Source: Bordetella sp. BOR01 (GTDB lineage: Bacteria > Pseudomonadota > Gammaproteobacteria > Burkholderiales > Burkholderiaceae_B). Taken from it: a DNA stretch of 64,000 nt. The notes below the pieces were generated by a model. That model did not search any database, was not told where the DNA came from, and saw nothing but the letters and a program-made list of their open reading frames with translations. The DNA is taken from NCBI RefSeq assembly GCF_019218885.1, contig NZ_JAHUWT010000001.1, positions 1,488,001 through 1,552,000 of the forward strand. The letters are read 5' to 3'. A program made the translations under genes and the position numbers. Of the stretch, positions 32,965-40,600 are shown one piece after another (the first letter of the stretch is position 1; each line of letters starts with the position of its first letter).

Positions 32965-33870
32965 ATGAATCTACGTTCGATCGACCTGAACCTGCTGGTG
33001 ATTTTCGACGCGCTGATGAGCGAGCGCCATGTCACGCGCGCCGCCCGGCGCGTGGCCATGAGCCAGCCCGCGATGAGCAATGCGCTGTCGCGCCTGCGGC
33101 ATATCTTCAAGGACGAGCTGTTCGTGCGCACGGCCGGGCGCATGGAACCCACCCCGCGTGCCCTGGAACTGGGGGCCTCGGTGCAGCAGATCCTGCGCCA
33201 GGCAGAGCGCCTGATGGCCACCGATGTGGCTTTCGACCCGCAGACGTCCGACCGAGAATTCCACGCTCGCCTGTCCGACCTGGTCAGTTACCTGGCGCTG
33301 CCGCGCATCATGCAGCAGCTTCGAAGCCAGGCGCCGCAGATGACGCTGAACATCGTGCACACCCCGCCCGACGAGACCCTGAAGGCACTGGAGTCCGACG
33401 AACTCGACTTCGCGCTCAGCATGGAGCTGGACCATTCCAAGTCGATCCGCTCGGCGCCGCTGTTCGAGGACCAGATGTGCTGCGTCATGTGCGCCGATCA
33501 CCCGCTGGCTGGGTCGAACCTGACCATGGCGCGCTTTCTGCGCTATCGCCACATGCGCGTGGCCATGAGCCCCACGGATATCCGCTTCGTCGACCATGTG
33601 CTGGTGCAGAGCGGCAAGCGCCGGCACGTGGCCCTGACGGTGCCGCACTGGCTGCTGGTGCCGCGCACCCTGATCGGCACCGACTTGCTGGCCGTGGTGT
33701 CGGGCAAGCTTGCGCACGAATTCACGGCCGCAGGGCGCATCGTGGCGAAACCGCTGCCGTTCGATTCGGCGCCTTTCAAGTGGCAGATCTATTGGCATCG
33801 CCGCTACGACAAAAGCACTGCCCATGCCTGGCTGCGCCAGGTCGTGCTGTCGGCCTGCTCCGCGCTCTAG
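32965..33870 (+). CDS. LysR-family regulator (NodD/LinR-like branch)
   Basis: A 301-residue LysR regulator opening MNLRSIDLNLLVIFDALMSE with HVTRAARRVAMSQPAMSNAL, the NodD/NahR-type HTH with the early DLNLL motif. The effector domain runs from about residue 90 to the end. The branch often senses aromatic or chlorinated compounds. It lies between the dehalogenase and the aldehyde dehydrogenase, in the same direction. The flanking DNA carries ATAGTCG repeats and a 27-bp palindrome that could be its targets. Confidence 0.92.
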   Translation: MNLRSIDLNLLVIFDALMSERHVTRAARRVAMSQPAMSNALSRLRHIFKDELFVRTAGRMEPTPRALELGASVQQILRQAERLMATDVAFDPQTSDREFHARLSDLVSYLALPRIMQQLRSQAPQMTLNIVHTPPDETLKALESDELDFALSMELDHSKSIRSAPLFEDQMCCVMCADHPLAGSNLTMARFLRYRHMRVAMSPTDIRFVDHVLVQSGKRRHVALTVPHWLLVPRTLIGTDLLAVVSGKLAHEFTAAGRIVAKPLPFDSAPFKWQIYWHRRYDKSTAHAWLRQVVLSACSAL

Positions 33871-33889
33871 GGCAGCGAGGCCAGCCTGG

Positions 33890-33916
33890 CTGATTATTTG
33901 AATATCAAATAATCAG
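33890..33916. promoter_or_regulatory. 27-bp near-perfect palindrome upstream of aldehyde dehydrogenase
   Basis: CTGATTATTTGA (33890-33901), a 3-base centre ATA, and TCAAATAATCAG (33905-33916): a perfect 12-bp inverted repeat, AT-rich and lying directly upstream of a good promoter. No T-run follows, so an operator is more likely than a terminator. Confidence 0.65.
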
Positions 33917-33930
33917 ATCACAACAATCAA

Positions 33931-33960
33931 TTGGATCAATTTATTCCGCATCGCTATAGT
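33931..33960 (+). promoter_or_regulatory. Promoter for the aldehyde dehydrogenase operon
   Basis: TTGGAT (33931-33936), an 18-base spacer and TATAGT (33955-33960). An ATAGTCG motif overlaps the -10 element. A transcript from here would carry a leader of about 60 bases before the ATG at 34027. Confidence 0.55.
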
Positions 33961-34026
33961 CGATCGGAAAGCTGCCGCATGGGCGACATATCCGGCCGAG
34001 CAGCGCAGGCAGCCAACAGGAAGGCC

Positions 34027-35508
34027 ATGGAGACATTTCGCAATTACATCGGCGGGCAGTATGTCGACCCGGCTTCAGGCCAGTGGATCGATAGTATCGA
34101 CCCGTTCCTCAATGCCCCATGGTGCCGCATTCCCCGCAGCAATGCCGACGATGCGGACGCCGCCGTCGCGGCCGCCAAGGCCGCATTCGATAGGCCCGAG
34201 TGGCGCGGCATGACGGCTACCGCGCGTGGCAAGCTGCTGCGCCGCCTGGGCGATCTGGTGGCCGCCAACGCGCAAGCGCTTGCGCAGATCGAAGTGCGCG
34301 ACAACGGCAAGCTCATCCAGGAAATGTTGGCACAGCTGCGCTATATCCCCGAGTGGTACTACTACTACGGCGGCTTGGCCGACAAGGTGCAGGGTGCCGT
34401 CATACCCATCGACAAGCCCGATTGCATGACATACACGCAGTACGAGCCGCTGGGTGTCGTGGCGGCCATCACGCCGTGGAATTCCCCGCTGTTCCTGCTG
34501 GCCTGGAAGCTGGCCCCGGGCCTGGCCGCCGGCAACACGTTCGTCATCAAGCCGTCAGAGCACGCCAGCGCGTCGACGCTGGCATTCGCCCGCCTTGCCC
34601 ACGAGGCCGGCTTTCCCGCCGGCGTGATCAACGTCGTGGCCGGCTTCGGCACCGAAGTCGGTGCGCGGCTGGTCGAGCATCCCGACGTCGCCAAGGTGGC
34701 GTTTACCGGTGCCGATGCCACTGGCCGGCGCATCAACGAGACCTCAGCGCGTACATTCAAGCACGTCACGATGGAACTGGGCGGCAAGTCGCCCAACATC
34801 GTGTTCGCCGACGCGGACCTGGATATGGCCGCCGCCGGAGTGATGTCGGGCATTTTTGCGGCCGCAGGACAGACTTGCATCGCCGGGTCTCGTCTGCTGG
34901 TTGAACGGCGCGTGCATGACGCGCTGCTGGAAAAAGTGGTCGGCCTGGCGTCGCAGGCGAAGCTGGGCGACCCATCGGACCCGGAAACCCAGATCGGCCC
35001 GATTGCCAACCAGCTGCAATACGACAAGGTGTTGTCGTGCATCGCGGCGGCGCGTCAAGAGGGCGCCGTGCTGGCCCTTGGGGGTGGTGCGCCGGGCCGG
35101 CCCGGCTGCGCCCGCGGGCTGTTCGTCGAACCCACCGTGTTCAGCGGCGTGCACAACGGCATGCGCATCGCGCGGGAAGAAGTGTTCGGCCCGGTGCTGG
35201 TCGTCATTCCTTTCGACGGCGAAGACGAAGCGGCGCACATCGCCAACGACACGCCGTACGGCTTGGCCGCGGGCGTGTGGACGCGCGACATGGGCCGGGC
35301 GATCCGCATGGTGAACCGCATCCGCGCCGGCACCGTGTGGGTCAACACTTACCGCGCAATGAGCTATATGGCGCCGTTTGGCGGAGTGAAGCAGTCGGGC
35401 CTGGGGCGCGAGAGCGGCACCGAGATGATCAAGGAATACCTGCAAATGAAGACCGTCTGGCTATCGACGGCAGCCAGCGGCCCGGCCAACGCTTTTGTGA
35501 TGCGTTGA
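34027..35508 (+). CDS. NAD(P)-dependent aldehyde dehydrogenase
   Basis: A 493-residue ALDH-superfamily enzyme. The cofactor region has AITPWNSPLFLLAWKLAPGL and the FTGADATGRRI turn. The general base is Glu250 in MELGGKSPN, and the nucleophile is Cys284 in AAAGQTCIAGSR. The length and the C-terminal FGGVKQSGLGRESG motif fit betaine/hydroxymuconic semialdehyde-type dehydrogenases. The ATG at 34027 is the family-like start (METFRNYIGGQYV). The gene heads a group with a tautomerase, a Bug receptor and an SDR, so it probably oxidises an aldehyde in a carboxylic acid or halo-organic breakdown route. Confidence 0.92.
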   Translation: METFRNYIGGQYVDPASGQWIDSIDPFLNAPWCRIPRSNADDADAAVAAAKAAFDRPEWRGMTATARGKLLRRLGDLVAANAQALAQIEVRDNGKLIQEMLAQLRYIPEWYYYYGGLADKVQGAVIPIDKPDCMTYTQYEPLGVVAAITPWNSPLFLLAWKLAPGLAAGNTFVIKPSEHASASTLAFARLAHEAGFPAGVINVVAGFGTEVGARLVEHPDVAKVAFTGADATGRRINETSARTFKHVTMELGGKSPNIVFADADLDMAAAGVMSGIFAAAGQTCIAGSRLLVERRVHDALLEKVVGLASQAKLGDPSDPETQIGPIANQLQYDKVLSCIAAARQEGAVLALGGGAPGRPGCARGLFVEPTVFSGVHNGMRIAREEVFGPVLVVIPFDGEDEAAHIANDTPYGLAAGVWTRDMGRAIRMVNRIRAGTVWVNTYRAMSYMAPFGGVKQSGLGRESGTEMIKEYLQMKTVWLSTAASGPANAFVMR

Positions 35509-35575
35509 GCGCCTGGCCATCCATCCGCTTTCTTCCCCGGCGCATCACGCGCCCTAAACATAGAGACGTATCACC

Positions 35576-35968
35576 ATGCCTCAAGCCAAGATCTACGGTA
35601 TTCGCGAGCATCTCGTTCCCGTGCGTGCCGCGCTTTCGGAAGCGGTCAATGAATCGATCTCGCAAGCTTTCAATTTTCCGCGCGAGCGCAAGCTGCAGCG
35701 CTTTTTCCCCATGGATGCTGAAGACTTCTTCTATCCGTCGCACGAACGTTCGGAGCGCTACGTCATCATCGAAATCGAGACGTTCGAAGGGCGCAGCAAA
35801 GATACGCTGAAAGAGCTGGTGCGCCAGATCTACCAACGCGTGCCCGAGGCTACCGGCATCGAACCCCGCGACATCGACGTCATTGTCTCGGAGCAGCCGC
35901 GCCATGCCTGGGGCCTGATGGGCGAGAACGGCGACGAGATCAAGTTGACCTACCGGGTCGAGGTCTAG
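35576..35968 (+). CDS. Tautomerase-superfamily protein (MSAD-like, Pro-1)
   Basis: A 130-residue protein starting MPQAKIYGIREHL, so removal of Met exposes the catalytic Pro-1 of the tautomerase superfamily. Its length and the late segment HAWGLMGENGDEI resemble malonate semialdehyde decarboxylase and other Tautomerase_2 proteins. Of the two substrate arginines of MSAD only one seems kept (EGRSKDT), and the Asp seen in MSAD appears to be Glu here (by-eye alignment). The chemistry could be decarboxylation, hydration or isomerisation. It sits 67 bp after the aldehyde dehydrogenase gene. Confidence 0.8.
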   Translation: MPQAKIYGIREHLVPVRAALSEAVNESISQAFNFPRERKLQRFFPMDAEDFFYPSHERSERYVIIEIETFEGRSKDTLKELVRQIYQRVPEATGIEPRDIDVIVSEQPRHAWGLMGENGDEIKLTYRVEV

Positions 35969-36013
35969 CGGGCCGCGATTCTTTTCAAGAAAACAGACGG
36001 GTCGGGAGACAGC

Positions 36014-37003
36014 ATGAAACTACACACGTTCCGGTGTGCAACGGCGCTTGCCGCGTGCGCGCTTTTCACCACTATCGCCACCGCCGCGGCAACCGCAACC
36101 GAAGACTATCCATCCCGCCCGATCCGGTTGATTGTTCCTTTCGCGCCGGGTGGCGGCGCCGACGTGCTGGCCCGGATTGTCGGCCAGAAGCTGGGCGAGA
36201 ACCTGAAGCAGCCGGTGTTGATCGAGAACCGGTCCGGCGCCGGCGGCAACCTGGGCACCGACCTCGTCGCCAAGGCCGAGCCCGACGGCTATACGCTGGT
36301 GCTGGGCGTGGTCGGGCCGATTTCCATCAACGTCAGCCTGTTCGACAGCCTGCCGTACGACCCCGTGAAAGATCTGGCGCCCATTACTCAGGCAGTGATG
36401 GTCACCAACCTGCTGGTCATCAACCCGGGCCTGAAGGTCGACAGCGTGGCAGAACTGATCGAACTGGCCAAGAGCAAGCCGGGCACCCTGTCGTTCGCGT
36501 CGGGAGGCACCGGCACCGCCGGCCATCTGGCCGGCGAACTGTTCAAGACCATGGCAGGCGTGGATATCACCCATGTGCCGTACCGGGGCAGCGGTCCGGC
36601 CATCAATGACCTGATTGGCGGGCAGGTTCAACTGTTCTTCGACAACATGCCGTCGGCATTGCCGCAGGCACGCAGCGGCCGCCTGAAGGCCCTGGGCGTG
36701 ACCACGGCCAGGCGGTCGAGCGCGGCTCCCGATATCCCCACCATTGCCGAATCGGGCCTGCCTGGCTTCGAAGCCAACAACTGGTATGGCTTCCTGACCG
36801 CCGCGGGCACGCCCAAGCCCATCATCGACAAGCTGAACCGGGAAATCGTGCGTGTCCTGAACATGCCCGACGTGAAAGAGCGGCTGGTGGCGATGGGAGC
36901 CGAGGTGATCGGAAATACGCCCGAAGAGTTCGCCCTGGTGATCCGCGAGGAAATCCCGAAGTGGCGCCAGGTGGTGCAGGACTCTGGCGCGAAAGTGAAT
37001 TGA
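36014..37003 (+). CDS. Bug/TctC-family periplasmic solute-binding receptor
   Basis: A 329-residue receptor with signal peptide MKLHTFRCATALAACALFTT and cleavage near TAAATA. Typical segments are YPSRPIRLIVPFAPGGGADV, then NRSGAGGNLG and EPDGYTLVLG. It has no TctAB partners. A GGGAG site precedes the ATG. It lies 45 bp after the tautomerase and 23 bp before an SDR gene on the same strand, so it should deliver the acid metabolised by this operon. Confidence 0.9.
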   Translation: MKLHTFRCATALAACALFTTIATAAATATEDYPSRPIRLIVPFAPGGGADVLARIVGQKLGENLKQPVLIENRSGAGGNLGTDLVAKAEPDGYTLVLGVVGPISINVSLFDSLPYDPVKDLAPITQAVMVTNLLVINPGLKVDSVAELIELAKSKPGTLSFASGGTGTAGHLAGELFKTMAGVDITHVPYRGSGPAINDLIGGQVQLFFDNMPSALPQARSGRLKALGVTTARRSSAAPDIPTIAESGLPGFEANNWYGFLTAAGTPKPIIDKLNREIVRVLNMPDVKERLVAMGAEVIGNTPEEFALVIREEIPKWRQVVQDSGAKVN

Positions 37004-37026
37004 TTCCGTCCAATCGAAGGTAAATC

Positions 37027-37887
37027 ATGAGCAAATTGGAAAGACTGACAGGCCGCACTGTGATCGTTACCGGTGGCGCCCAGGGGATAGGCCGCGCCAT
37101 GGCGCTGGGCCTGGTGTCGGAAGGCGCCAAGGTGGCAATTGTGGATATCGCCGAAGACGCGGCGCGCAGCCTGGTGGAGTCGATCGGCGCGGAGCACGGC
37201 GCTGGCCGCGCACTGGCCATCCGGGCCGACATCTGCCAGCCCGATGAGTGCGCGCGGGTCGTGGCGCAAGCGGTGGAGCGCTTCGGGCAGGTGGACGGGC
37301 TGGTCAACAATGCCGGGCGCGGCATGACCGCCATTCGCAGCGATTACCTGGATCGGCCCGTGCCGTTCTGGGAAGTGGACGCCGACCGCTGGCAAGCCCT
37401 GATGGACTTGAACGTGCGCGCGCCGTTCTTCCTGGCCAAGCTGATCGCCCCGCGATTGGTCGCCCAGAAGTGGGGGCGCATCATCAATATCACCACCAGC
37501 CTGGACACGATGTACCGGGCCGCCTACACCCCTTACGGGCCTTCCAAGGCCTGGCTGGAAGCCGCTACGGTGGGCTGGGCGCGCGACCTGGAAGGCACCG
37601 GGGTCACTTGCAATGCCTTGATCCCGGGCGGGGCGGTGAATACCGCGTTCTTCGACAAGAGCGCACCCTTGCAGCGTGATTCCTTGATCCAACCCGAAGC
37701 GATGGTAGCGCCGGCCTGCTGGATCTTGTCGGATGAGGCTGGGGGAATTTCCGGACACCGTTTCGTGGCGCGGCTGTGGGACCGGAACCTGGCCGATGCC
37801 GACGCGGCAAAGGCCGCGGGTAGTCCGGCCGCCTGGCAGATGCTGGGATCGCAGTCGCTTTGGCCAGGGGCCAAGCCGGTGCAATAG
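37027..37887 (+). CDS. Short-chain dehydrogenase/reductase
   Basis: A 286-residue classical SDR. The cofactor motif is VTGGAQGIGRAM (residues 14-25), NNAG is present, the catalytic Ser is in INITTS (Ser158), and the Tyr/Lys pair is YGPSK (Tyr170, Lys174). The protein is slightly longer than usual at the C terminus. It closes the aldehyde dehydrogenase/tautomerase/Bug group and probably oxidises a hydroxyacid or alcohol in the same route. About 510 bp of non-coding DNA follows. Confidence 0.9.
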   Translation: MSKLERLTGRTVIVTGGAQGIGRAMALGLVSEGAKVAIVDIAEDAARSLVESIGAEHGAGRALAIRADICQPDECARVVAQAVERFGQVDGLVNNAGRGMTAIRSDYLDRPVPFWEVDADRWQALMDLNVRAPFFLAKLIAPRLVAQKWGRIINITTSLDTMYRAAYTPYGPSKAWLEAATVGWARDLEGTGVTCNALIPGGAVNTAFFDKSAPLQRDSLIQPEAMVAPACWILSDEAGGISGHRFVARLWDRNLADADAAKAAGSPAAWQMLGSQSLWPGAKPVQ

Positions 37888-37966
37888 GGGCGGAGGAAAA
37901 GCCCACTTCTCGCACTGCTTTATCGGAACGAGCGGGGGGCCGAAAAACAGGAAGGCCTATTTCTAG

Positions 37967-38250
37967 TAGAATGCACGGCTTCAGTCAATCTACGGCCTGA
38001 CGGCCGGCCAAACGCTGCGCAAGCAGCGCCATTGTTGTTTTCAAAATCATCCACATACCCGGATGTAGCGCATGGCAGCCGAATTCGCGTAAGGCGATAA
38101 AGCGGTCGTGCGATGGGTAGCGCTGGAAAGAGTAACTCCCATTCGATCTGTCCGAAATAAGTTCGGCATGTTGAACTGCTTGGTTTTACTGCGTTGGCGA
38201 CACGCTTGCCAACGGTGCTTCTATTGTGCGCGCTGACCGAGCATTGCTTG
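37967..38250 (+). other. Structured non-coding stretch, possible ncRNA or 5' leader
   Basis: A gene-free interval between the SDR and the betaine receptor. An extended -10-like TAGAAT lies at 37967-37972. Downstream are several short clean stems: GGCC/GGCC (37994-38005), CGCTGC/GCAGCG with a GCAA tetraloop (38013-38028), CATCC/GGATG (38048-38065), CCGAA/TTCGG (38152-38166) and GTTGGC/GCCAAC (38193-38213). AGCGC and GCGCT could also pair over about 50 bases (38066-38123). I do not recognise a known RNA family; 6S, tmRNA, RNase P and the common riboswitch motifs were considered and do not fit. Confidence 0.35.
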
Positions 38251-38255
38251 GTTTC

Positions 38256-38286
38256 TTATTTTTGCTTACGCAGTAAGCAAAAATAA
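38256..38286. promoter_or_regulatory. Perfect 14-bp palindrome upstream of the betaine importer
   Basis: TTATTTTTGCTTAC (38256-38269), centre GCA, then GTAAGCAAAAATAA (38273-38286). A perfect inverted repeat of this length ahead of an importer operon reads as an operator for a dimeric (TetR-, GntR- or MarR-like) repressor. As a transcript it would be a strong hairpin, but no T-run follows on the plus strand. Confidence 0.65.
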
Positions 38287-38399
38287 TCGCGTTTCTGATG
38301 AATGGATCGTCGTCCCCGCGGTTCACCGGGGGCTGGGCCATTTATCGAAATCTTGAAACGAGCGATCCGTCGTTCTTTCAAACGTGGAGGAAGTTCCCC

Positions 38400-39365
38400 T
38401 TGAAAAGACTTAACCAATTTGGCCTCGGCATAATGCTGACTGGCGCTGCGATCATTGTGCCCGCCCATGCGTTCACGCCAGAATCCAGCGACCCGATCAA
38501 GATCGTGGACAACAATTGGTCGAGCCAGAAGGTGCTCGCTCGCGTCGCGCAACAGTTGCTTGAAAAAGTCGGCTATGAAACCAAGATTGTGCCGTCCGAC
38601 AGCCAGGGGCAGTTTGCGGCCATGGGGCTGGGCGACCTGGACCTGCAGATGGAGGTCTGGGAAGGCACGATGAACGACAGCTTCATGAAAGAAGTCAAGG
38701 CTGGCCGCATGGTCGACCTGGGCAGCCACACCGCCACGACGCGTGAAGACTGGTGGTATCCGGACTACATGGAAGAAATCTGCCCCGGCTTGCCGGACTG
38801 GAAGGCGCTCAATGCGTGCGCCGCCAAGTTCGCGGCTCCCGAGACGGCCCCTAAAGGGCGTTATCTGGCCGGACCGGTCGATTGGATCAAGCACGACAAA
38901 GAAAAAATCGAAGCCCTGGATCTGAACTTCACCGTGGTCAATGCCGGCTCTGCCGCTGCCTTGTTTGGCGAATTGAAGTCGGCCGCCTCGCGCAAAGAGC
39001 CCATTGTGCTGTTCAACTGGGCGCCCAATTGGGTGGGGGCTGCATTTCCGGGGAAATTCGTCGAATTCCCCGACCACGAAAAAGCCTGCACCGAAGATCC
39101 AAAGTGGGGCGAGAACCCAGACAAGACCTACGACTGCGGATCACCCAAGGGCGGCTATCTGAAGAAGGCAGCCTGGTCGGGCTTTGAGAAAAAGTGGGCT
39201 TGCGCCTACCAGTTGGTCAAGAACATCGACTTCACCGGACCGATGATCGACCAAGCCGCTGCGCTGGCGGATGTCGACGGCTTGTCGCATGACGCCGCCG
39301 CCACCGCGTGGATTGAAAAGAACCAGAAACAAGTGGCGGCCTGGATGCCGGCTTGCGCCAAGTAA
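38400..39365 (+). CDS. Glycine betaine/choline-type ABC receptor
   Basis: A 321-residue periplasmic receptor of the OpuAC/ProX family. It begins with a TTG codon at 38400: GGAGGAAG at 38386-38393 gives ideal spacing, and the reading LKRLNQFGLGIMLTGAAIIV is a good signal peptide cut near AHA. Aromatic residues suited to a quaternary-ammonium cage are present: NNWSSQKV, MEVWEGT, WWYPDYME and FNWAPNW. An in-frame ATG at 38298 would add 34 residues without a ribosome site. Ligands in the family are betaine, choline, carnitine or proline betaine. ATPase and permease genes follow. Confidence 0.88.
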   Translation: MKRLNQFGLGIMLTGAAIIVPAHAFTPESSDPIKIVDNNWSSQKVLARVAQQLLEKVGYETKIVPSDSQGQFAAMGLGDLDLQMEVWEGTMNDSFMKEVKAGRMVDLGSHTATTREDWWYPDYMEEICPGLPDWKALNACAAKFAAPETAPKGRYLAGPVDWIKHDKEKIEALDLNFTVVNAGSAAALFGELKSAASRKEPIVLFNWAPNWVGAAFPGKFVEFPDHEKACTEDPKWGENPDKTYDCGSPKGGYLKKAAWSGFEKKWACAYQLVKNIDFTGPMIDQAAALADVDGLSHDAAATAWIEKNQKQVAAWMPACAK

Positions 39366-39373
39366 TACCTGGC

Positions 39374-39410
39374 GGCGCGTGACCGCGATCATGCGGGCCA
39401 CGCGCCTTTT
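39374..39410 (+). terminator. Terminator/attenuator between receptor and ATPase genes
   Basis: GGCGCGTG (39374-39381) and CACGCGCC (39399-39406) form 8 pairs with a long loop that can fold further, followed by TTTT. Such a stem after the first gene lets the receptor be made in excess over the membrane parts. Confidence 0.7.
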
Positions 39411-39571
39411 CTGTTGGACTGCGAGCGCATTGTGCGCGCGGTCCCGGCTCAATATTCGCACTTTCCGACACTGCGCAGTTTTTTTGTATTGAATCAGCCC
39501 TGAATTGTTGATGCCGCTGATCCTGTCGGAAAGTGACTGCGCCTTTGCGCATTGACTTGGCAGATCCCGCT

Positions 39572-40600
39572 ATGAGCGATTCAGTAAAAATTTCCTGCAA
39601 AAACCTGTGGCAACTATTCGGCAAGGGCGCCCACGGCTTTCTCGACAGACACCAGCACGACCCCAGCAGCGCCGAGCTGGCATCGGCGGGTTTGATCGCG
39701 GCCGTACGCGACGTCAGTTTCGACGTCTACGCGGGCGAGATCCTGGTCATCATGGGCTTGAGCGGCTCGGGTAAATCCACGCTCATCCGTTGCCTGACGC
39801 GGCTTACCGAGCCCAGCGCCGGCCAAGTGCTGTTCGACGGCGTCGATCTGTTGCAAGCCTCGCGCCGCAGCCTGACCGATATACGCCGGCGCAAAATGGG
39901 CATGGTGTTCCAGCACTTTGGCCTGCTGCCGCACCGCACCGTGTTGGACAATATCGCTTTTCCGCTCGAGATCCAGAATGTGCCCAAAGAGGCCCGCCTG
40001 GCCAAGGCCAGCGAATTGCTTGCCACCGTGGGCCTGCAAGGGCGTGAACACAATTTTCCGCGCGAATTGTCGGGCGGCCAGCAGCAACGTGTCGGCATTG
40101 CGCGCAGCCTGATTGGCGAGTGCGACGTATGGTTCCTGGATGAGCCGTTCTCGGCGCTTGATCCATTGATCCGGCGCGAGATGCAAGATGAATTCGTCAG
40201 CCTGCAATCCCGGCTGAACAAAACCATTGTGTTCGTCACGCATGACTTCGACGAAGCCGTCCGCCTGGGCAACCGTATCGCCATCATGAAAGATGGCCGC
40301 CTGGCGCAGATCGGCACGGCTGAAGACCTGCTAATGGCGCCGGCCGATGACTACGTGAAAAAATTCGTGCAGTATGCGCCGCGTGCGAAATTGATTACGG
40401 CGCAAAAGATAATGGCGCCGGTAAACCCTGGCGATATCGGCCTTGCCGCGGACCAGGGCGCCATCAAGAGCACCGACGTGCTGGAAAGCATCGCGCGGCG
40501 TGTCATCGAGGCCGATCGGGCTTTGCCTGTCGTCAACGGCGCGGGCTTGCTGGTGGGGCAGGTCAGCCGTGAACACCTGGCACGGGCGCTGTTCCAATGA
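39572..40600 (+). CDS. Betaine-type ABC importer ATPase with CBS-like tail
   Basis: A 342-residue ATPase of the ProV/OpuAA type. Walker A is GLSGSGKSTL, the Q-loop VFQHFGLLPH, the signature LSGGQQQRVGIA, Walker B CDVWFLDEPFSALDP and the switch VTHDFDEA. The N-terminal QLFGKGAHGFL lead and a C-terminal CBS-like unit (residues about 295-340, ALPVVNGAGLLVGQVSREHL) are as in osmoregulated betaine importers, where tandem CBS domains sense ionic strength; only one clear unit is seen here. A GTG 13 codons earlier is an alternative start. The permease gene overlaps by 4 bases. Confidence 0.9.
   Translation: MSDSVKISCKNLWQLFGKGAHGFLDRHQHDPSSAELASAGLIAAVRDVSFDVYAGEILVIMGLSGSGKSTLIRCLTRLTEPSAGQVLFDGVDLLQASRRSLTDIRRRKMGMVFQHFGLLPHRTVLDNIAFPLEIQNVPKEARLAKASELLATVGLQGREHNFPRELSGGQQQRVGIARSLIGECDVWFLDEPFSALDPLIRREMQDEFVSLQSRLNKTIVFVTHDFDEAVRLGNRIAIMKDGRLAQIGTAEDLLMAPADDYVKKFVQYAPRAKLITAQKIMAPVNPGDIGLAADQGAIKSTDVLESIARRVIEADRALPVVNGAGLLVGQVSREHLARALFQ

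Noticed and set aside
37967-38250. 6S RNA, tmRNA, RNase P RNA or a common riboswitch
   Set aside because: The conserved cores of these families were not found. The region is kept only as an unassigned structured stretch.
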